Source of the DNA: Erwinia tracheiphila
Lineage (GTDB): Bacteria > Pseudomonadota > Gammaproteobacteria > Enterobacterales > Enterobacteriaceae
Reading direction: 5' to 3'
DNA: 64,000 nucleotides
Assembly: GCF_021365465.1 (NCBI RefSeq)
Contig: NZ_CP089932.1
Coordinates: forward strand, 372,001-436,000
Part shown: positions 59,551 through 64,000 of the stretch, piece by piece
How the letters are laid out: each line of letters opens with the position of its first letter
Numbering within the stretch: the first letter of the stretch is position 1
Position numbers and translations under genes: made by a program
The notes under the pieces: generated by a model
The model's database searches: none
What the model saw: only the letters and a program-made list of their open reading frames with translations
What the model was told of the DNA's origin: nothing

Positions 59551-61679
59551 CCATAGATACAGTGTTTTTAATAACGCAGTACAGACTTTTCCGGTATATG
59601 TTTCTCTTAGAGATATTGTGACAAATATGTATGTTATGGAGCTTGGAGAGATTCCGTATCTTACCTATGACCCTTCAATTAAATCATTAATCGAATTTTT
59701 AAAAAAAACGCACTTGCAAAATAAAATGATGAAAGAGATATCTGATTATAAGAACGAGGATGGTAATGAAAAGGCAATGACTACACATTATCGTAAGATG
59801 ATAGACTATCGTTGCTTGCATTATCTGTCACCCGCCAATAAAGATAATAAATATGCCTCTTATGTTACAGGCTTCCTTAATGGAGAGGTACAGGCAAGGG
59901 AGTTTTTCTTTTATGGTATAAAATTAAATGGTGTTTTTTTATACCAGCGAAAAATGCTTCAAAAGGTGTGCTGTTTAGTGTCGATGAGCCGACATTTTTT
60001 AATCTGGATAGCTTTGAATCTATATTCTATATAAATGGTCATCCCCATACTGGAATATATACATCAACACCTCATAATCCAGCATTTAAGGAGTGGGTGT
60101 TAAGTAAACTACCTATTAAAGAGAGGGCAGAATATGATGATAAAACCAAACCGTTTAGCAATCCAATAAACAATGAAGCACTATTGGGATATTCGCCTGT
60201 TGAGATCCTAACCCACTCAGAACAAATTTTCAATATTAAAGAAATGCCAACCAGACTTGTTAATCAACTAATGGAGCGTTTAGAAAGAGATATCGATGCG
60301 TTGAATTTCTCAATAGAAGAAATGGATGCTCAGGAAAGAGAAAAAATATTTGGAGTACTAAAAATATTTTTTTCAGTAGCAAGTTTCATAATTGCTCCAG
60401 CGGCGGGAATTTCCAGTACGGCGGCGTACTTAGGATTTGTTATTTCAGCGATGGACGAAATGGTTTCATTTACAGAAGCTGGTATCGCAAGCGTAAAAGG
60501 TGATAAAAATGCAAATGAACTAATGAAAGAAGCAATGATATCCGCTTTTATGTCTCTTAACTCTCAAGCCCGGTTTGGTACACCAATAAGATCTCAAAAT
60601 CTAATAAAAGACGCAGTAGTGAATTATCAGAATATTAATAAATTATCTGAAAAGGTGATCCCTGCTATCTTTAAAAACAAAGTGAAGCACGCTGCTTTTG
60701 CTAAAGATAATAATTTACCTTACAGAGGGATGGGACCTAAACTCATTAAACCTAAAATGTCAGATTTTACCAATGAACATGGTGTTTTTAATAAAATAGA
60801 ATTTGACAAAAGCATGAGGAAATATATTCAAGAAAAAGGAGTGTTAGAAAAAATGGCTAATGTTGGCAAGAATGTGCCCGATGAGCACCAGAGAAGGAAG
60901 TTAATAGCAGTAAACAAAATGATAAGTTTACGGGGAAGCCACTCTTATATATTGGATTCAGTCTCCGATAACCGATTTACGCTTCACTATGTAAAGGACT
61001 CGCCTGCGGATACAGCTGTTTTAAGTGCCCATGGTTGGTTTACTAAAGATTCAACACAATTAACGCTTTCAGATAATCAAGAACTGTTATTTCTTGGGCC
61101 TCATGGTGAAATATTACTTGAACCACCCGAAGTAGAAAATCTATTGCCAATGGAAAATCTGTTGGCTGGAAAAAAGAACCCGCTTATCTATAGTAAATTA
61201 ACTAATAAAGAACTTATATCCTATAAACCAGGAGGTAGTATATCAAATGATGAAATAGTTATGAATTATAAATTTAGCCATTATGAGAAAGTACCAAATG
61301 AGGAAGTGCAGTTATCTTTACTATCTAACAGGATTAATAAAAACAAAGAAAAAATGGATGTCATTACAGTTAATGAAAAAGTAGACAGCCCTCGTTATAG
61401 AGAACCAACATTACGGGATTTGATGAATTTAATCAAAAACAATAAATCATTTAAACCATATAAAAAGATAATTTTTTTAGCCTGCAGAGAAGAGAAAACA
61501 CCAGGAGTACTACGGCAATCAGTAAAGGATGTTAAACTTGGTAGCGGATATGAAATTAAATTTACGGAAGAAGATTTCGCTAAACAATCAAAAGGAAAAA
61601 AAAGAAGTATTAATAGCTCTAACTGTGAGAACGATATTAACTTTGATGGTTATTTTATTTATGAGCTAATTTCCCTGCG

Positions 61680-62879
61680 TCAGGCCGGGATATACCTCAT
61701 CAGACTGATATCCCGTGCGTGGATTTTCAGCCCCTGCACATTCAGACCAGCTACCGCACGACGGTAAACCATTCGCCCGCCGCACAGCACGCATTCGAAC
61801 GGGTCTCGCCGCAGGAACTGCTTACTCAGCTGCGCGTAACATATCTTCACCGCCGGATCCGGTTTATCCATACCCAGCGCGCTGTATACCTGCGGCAGTC
61901 TTTCACCGCACACCCGGTTGGACAGAAAACCAAAATAGCGCACCATCCTGAAGTGTTTCTCCGGGATATGCTGCTTCAGACGTCTTACCATTTCATGCTG
62001 CGTCAGCCTTTCCGTGGCCTGCTGACCCGTATTGTGGTCGTGATAGCGGAAGTTCAGCGTGGCGCCGCCGGCGTAGTGCGCCAGCCGGGAACCGGCTATC
62101 GGGGGCTTTTTCAGATACCGGCCCAGGTATCTTACGGTGTTTTTACTTCCCGCCGTCTTTTTCGACATGTATACGTACCAGCATTGTCCGCCTGCAGTCA
62201 GTATCAGCGTCCGCCACTGTGAGTCTGTGGTGATATGCATCAGCTCCACAGGAAGCGCAATGCCTTCTGACCAGGCATCCAGCAGGCGCTGCCGGACATT
62301 CCACATCCATCGGGTGCGCATGGCGTCCTTACGGAAGCTGATTTTTCGCCACTTTCCGTGCTCATCAATACCGCCGCAGGTGACGGAGACGTGGACATGG
62401 GGATGCCAGTTAAGGCGGCGGCCGTACGTATGAATGGCGCAGAATATACCGATATCCAGCCCGCGTTTTCCTGCCGCATACAGCAGGTTGTCGACGGCCA
62501 GGCGGCAGAGGTCGTTGAGCAGCCAGCGGTTGGCTTCAAACAGGGCCCACAGCGTGTCGGGCAGGGTGAAGACCAGATGCTGCCAGTCGCAGTCCGGCAG
62601 GCGGTTAAGCTGCGCGGCAATCCACAGGTCTGTGGCCTTTTTACCGCAGGACGGACAGGCACGGCTGTGACAGGCGTTGGTAATGTACCTGACGTGAGGA
62701 CACTGCGCGTTGTCGCAGGCATACTCTTTCACGCCGCTGATGCGGGTGCCGCAGGCCAGCATTTTTGTGACGGCTTCAACTTCGATATCACGCAGGCCGC
62801 CGGTATCCAGAAAGGAAGCCCAGCACTGGTTGGTGGTGAAGAGCTTTTTGAGCGGACGGGGGCTGAAATCAGAAACCAC
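61680..62879 (-). CDS. IS91-family transposase 2
   Basis: The 399-residue HUH-type transposase has an N-terminal zinc module (YACDNAQCPHVRYITNACHS, RACPSCGKKATDLWIAAQLN), LPDCDWQHLVFTLPDTLWAL, the HUH box HTYGRRLNWHPHVHVSVTCG, VRYLGRYLKKPPIAGSRLAH, the likely tyrosine region EKHFRMVRYFGFLSNRVCGE, and a C-terminal CVLCGGRMVY pair. It is intact and clearly of a different subgroup from transposase 1 at 19611-20825. Eight bases separate it from the upstream small gene. Confidence 0.93.
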   Translation of the reverse strand: MVSDFSPRPLKKLFTTNQCWASFLDTGGLRDIEVEAVTKMLACGTRISGVKEYACDNAQCPHVRYITNACHSRACPSCGKKATDLWIAAQLNRLPDCDWQHLVFTLPDTLWALFEANRWLLNDLCRLAVDNLLYAAGKRGLDIGIFCAIHTYGRRLNWHPHVHVSVTCGGIDEHGKWRKISFRKDAMRTRWMWNVRQRLLDAWSEGIALPVELMHITTDSQWRTLILTAGGQCWYVYMSKKTAGSKNTVRYLGRYLKKPPIAGSRLAHYAGGATLNFRYHDHNTGQQATERLTQHEMVRRLKQHIPEKHFRMVRYFGFLSNRVCGERLPQVYSALGMDKPDPAVKICYAQLSKQFLRRDPFECVLCGGRMVYRRAVAGLNVQGLKIHARDISLMRYIPA

Positions 62880-62887
62880 GGGACAGA

Positions 62888-63076
62888 TTAATTTCCGGCT
62901 TCCTGTAGTCGGGTGAGTGCTGCTGCATCGTGACGATGCTCAAGTATGGCGCTGGCGACCATTGCCGGAGGTGGAGCCATGGGCTTCATCAGCTTAATCC
63001 AGTCCCATTCACGCTGGGAAAGCTTATCAGCGGCAACGGAGAGCAGGACGGTGTCGATACTTTTACGTGTCATCAT
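62888..63076 (-). CDS. IS91-associated 62-residue protein
   Basis: The frame starts MMTRKSIDTVLLSVAADKLS and ends EHRHDAAALTRLQEAGN at a TAA just before the transposase start. It is basic and acidic mixed, mostly helical by composition, with a Pro-rich centre (MKPMAPPPAMVASA). It is placed like the accessory frames known upstream of IS91-family transposases and could help transposition, but I do not recognise the sequence. The other IS91 element in this window has an unrelated-looking gene in the same place. Confidence 0.55.
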   Translation of the reverse strand: MMTRKSIDTVLLSVAADKLSQREWDWIKLMKPMAPPPAMVASAILEHRHDAAALTRLQEAGN

Positions 63077-63159
63077 GGTGGTGGTCTCTGAGCAAAATAT
63101 GTAGCCAGATCATACATATTCGAACCAGTGAATGGCAACTCCGGGTCAGGCTGACGGCA

Positions 63160-63608
63160 CGGTTTTCAATTTGCGGCCGTCAGCCTGCCCTGTTCGTCGA
63201 GGCAGTCACGGCGGTAGTGCGGCTGGTAAACTCGTGGTTTACGTCTGGAATACGGAAGCCAGAGACAGTCATCTATCATCCATTTTCTGAGCGTTTCAAC
63301 AGAAACGGTAATATCGTGGCGTTCCCTGAGTTTTCAGCGGCCAGCGTGGGGCCAAAATCACTGTAATTTTCATGCAGTAATGCCAGAACCCTTAACTTAA
63401 GTGATGCAGGCAGTTTGTGGTTACCGGGAGAACCCCGGCGCAGACTGGCAAGGCCGGAAGCACCCGAATCTCTGAAACGATTTACCAGCCGCTGAACCTG
63501 ACGTTCAGTTAGCTTTAGCTGAACAGCAGCGTCACGGCGACGCAGACGCTTTTCGACAACGGCCTGAATAACGTTAACACGGTTTAACTCTTTATCTGAC
63601 TTGGTCAC
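63160..63608 (-). pseudogene. ISNCY-type transposase N-terminal fragment
   Basis: The frame begins MTKSDKELNRVNVIQAVVEK and carries a helix-turn-helix with AVQLKLTERQVQRLVNRFRD and SGLASLRRGSPGNHKLP, like large ISNCY transposases that have a Rve core. After GPTLAAE a one-base loss in an A-run (63331-63334) shifts it. The true continuation is KLRERHDITVSVETLRKWMI and DDCLWLPYSRRKPRVYQPHY, ending soon after DEQGRLTAAN where the rest has been lost. The catalytic core is absent. It is cut on its downstream side near the IS91 element. Confidence 0.75.
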
Positions 63609-63661
63609 TAATATCCGGATGTCCTTACGACGGCAGAAAGATGTGATCCTTTATGCCGTAA

Positions 63662-63787
63662 AAAGTGACATCTCTAAATGGGAGAAAAGTGACACTACTA
63701 TATTGGTGCTACACAGGGGGTGCGGCAAAGGGATGTTATGGTAAATTAGGTCACAGTGATCAATACGAGATAGGATATTCAGGATGA
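63662..63787 (+). pseudogene. 3' end of a truncated gene
   Basis: An open frame without a convincing start ends WCYTGGAAKGCYGKLGHSDQ and YEIGYSG at the TGA at 63785-63787. It is rich in Gly, Tyr and Cys. The upstream part is replaced by the ISNCY remnant, so this is probably the tail of a larger gene, possibly the end of the toxin-like gene or of another gene in the same unit. I do not recognise it. Confidence 0.35.
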
Positions 63788-64000
63788 GTAAGCGATCAGA
63801 AATTATTGATGGTGCTCAGGCACCTTATGGAAACAGAGGTATTGTTTATACGGAAGTTCTGGGATGGGTGGATTTGGGGCATGCTCAGGGCACGGATATC
63901 CGAGAGCTTTTGAGATTAATTGCTCAAGGTGAATCATCAGGGAAGGAATTTTATGATGTCAGGTATGCACAGGGAATGACTGGTCTAAGGGGGCAACTTC
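63784..64000 (+). CDS. Unrecognised gene, runs off the window
   Basis: The ATG at 63784 overlaps the preceding stop (ATGA), with AGGATATTCAGG just upstream, so translation is probably coupled to the frame before it. The 72 visible residues start MSKRSEIIDGAQAPYGNRGI and include VLGWVDLGHAQGTDIRELLR, LIAQGESSGKEFYDVRYAQG and MTGLRGQL. It has no signal peptide. I do not recognise the family. The coupling, and its place after toxin-like DNA, would fit an immunity or accessory protein, which is inference only. Confidence 0.6.
   Translation, partial: MSKRSEIIDGAQAPYGNRGIVYTEVLGWVDLGHAQGTDIRELLRLIAQGESSGKEFYDVRYAQGMTGLRGQL

Larger units (their letters stand above)
55797..61670 (+). pseudogene. Very large toxin/effector-like gene, broken
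   Basis: The ATG at 55797 has AAGGA 7 bases upstream. Part 1 (about 484 residues, GC-normal) has no signal peptide, a Ser/Thr/Pro/acid-rich start (MPPVNPPNPTSSNNISWVSR), a helical segment to about residue 230, a Ser/Thr-rich linker, and a hydrophobic segment near 420-465. A frameshift at about 57235-57250 leads to part 2 (NEEYNQAIELINSLEVSDLD), strongly AT-rich, with one TAA at 57434-57436. ISL3 enters at 58236; removing it joins RHVHR to YSVFNNAVQTFPVYVSLRDI in frame. A one-T loss at 59934-59940 shifts to part 3 (FIPAKNASKGVLFSVDEPTF). This holds a hydrophobic pair (IFFSVASFIIAPAAGISSTA) and a C-terminal domain with VLSAHGWF and KIIFLACREE. The IS91-family element cuts it at about 61671. Repaired, it exceeds 1,500 residues. 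Confidence 0.72.
61671..63119 (-). mobile_element. IS91-family element 2 (approximate ends)
   Basis: The transposase gene and a small upstream gene lie on the minus strand. The large toxin-like frame runs unbroken to about 61670 and then changes to GC-rich IS sequence, which places the 3' end there within about 10 bases. The other end is set tentatively at the GAAC at 63119-63123, a known IS91 target sequence. A 12-bp inverted repeat (CAGGCTGACGGC at 63147, complement at 63176) lies just outside and may be part of the terminus. No target duplication is expected. Confidence 0.65.

Noticed and set aside
1..64000. CRISPR arrays, tRNA or rRNA genes
   Set aside because: No regularly spaced short repeats, tRNA cloverleaf end signals or ribosomal RNA sequence were noticed in the window.

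Overview
The window looks like chromosome from a plant-associated Enterobacterales, most likely the genus Erwinia. The core genes (tyrB, uvrA, ssb, soxS, ghxP, yjcE, yfaZ, acs, gltP, sbmA) read as close orthologues of E. coli proteins recalled from memory, and their order partly follows the E. coli tyrB-uvrA-ssb-sox-yjcD-yjcE-acs-gltP region. The very high load of insertion sequences and broken genes would suit a lineage in early genome decay, such as Erwinia tracheiphila. That species guess is inference and no search was run.

Layout. 1-8043: a YitT remnant, intact tyrB, decayed yjbQ and yjbR, a zinc alcohol dehydrogenase, then divergent uvrA and ssb with a LexA box between them. 8044-15329: a group II intron that starts at the base after the ssb stop codon and has been split by four nested insertions (IS4-family holding an IS256-family copy, and a second IS256-family copy holding an IS481-family copy). 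Each insertion has a readable target duplication. 15330-23032: a graveyard holding a dead IS6-family copy, a nitrilase fragment, a broken alpha/beta hydrolase, one intact secreted DUF3828-type protein, a broken VirK/YbjX gene, an IS91-family element with an accessory gene, AT-rich DNA with a perfect 17-bp hairpin, and an IS3 stub. 23547-25765: an overlapping flippase and ATP-grasp pair of low GC, probably for surface polysaccharide. 26358-37662: soxS intact but soxR dead, a glutathione transferase, ghxP, yjcE, a ruined cidR/cidA/cidB locus, yfaZ, acs and gltP. 37954-51527: broken aer, dihydroxyacetone kinase, PAS-GGDEF-EAL, ynfM-like MFS and treF genes, among intact sbmA, an IS1-family element, a YrdC-like protein and a LysR regulator.

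51907-64000 is the most interesting part. A DUF4225-type gene converges on a small two-helix membrane protein gene that is cut by an IS256-family copy; removing the IS restores a 108-residue frame. Next comes a very large toxin- or effector-like gene starting at 55797. It carries two frameshifts, one stop codon and an ISL3-family insertion, and is cut off by an IS91-family element. Repaired on paper, it is at least about 1,500 residues, with a GC-normal Ser/Thr/Pro-rich N-terminal part joined to an AT-rich C-terminal part that ends in a domain with conserved-looking His and Cys sites. The window ends in an unrecognised gene whose start overlaps the stop of another truncated frame.

Functional picture: translation-linked, DNA repair, acetate, glutamate and purine transport functions are kept, while chemotaxis, c-di-GMP signalling, trehalose and dihydroxyacetone use, redox sensing and programmed-lysis functions are being lost. 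Several breaks lie at homopolymer runs, which fits replication slippage under weak selection, though sequencing error must be excluded.
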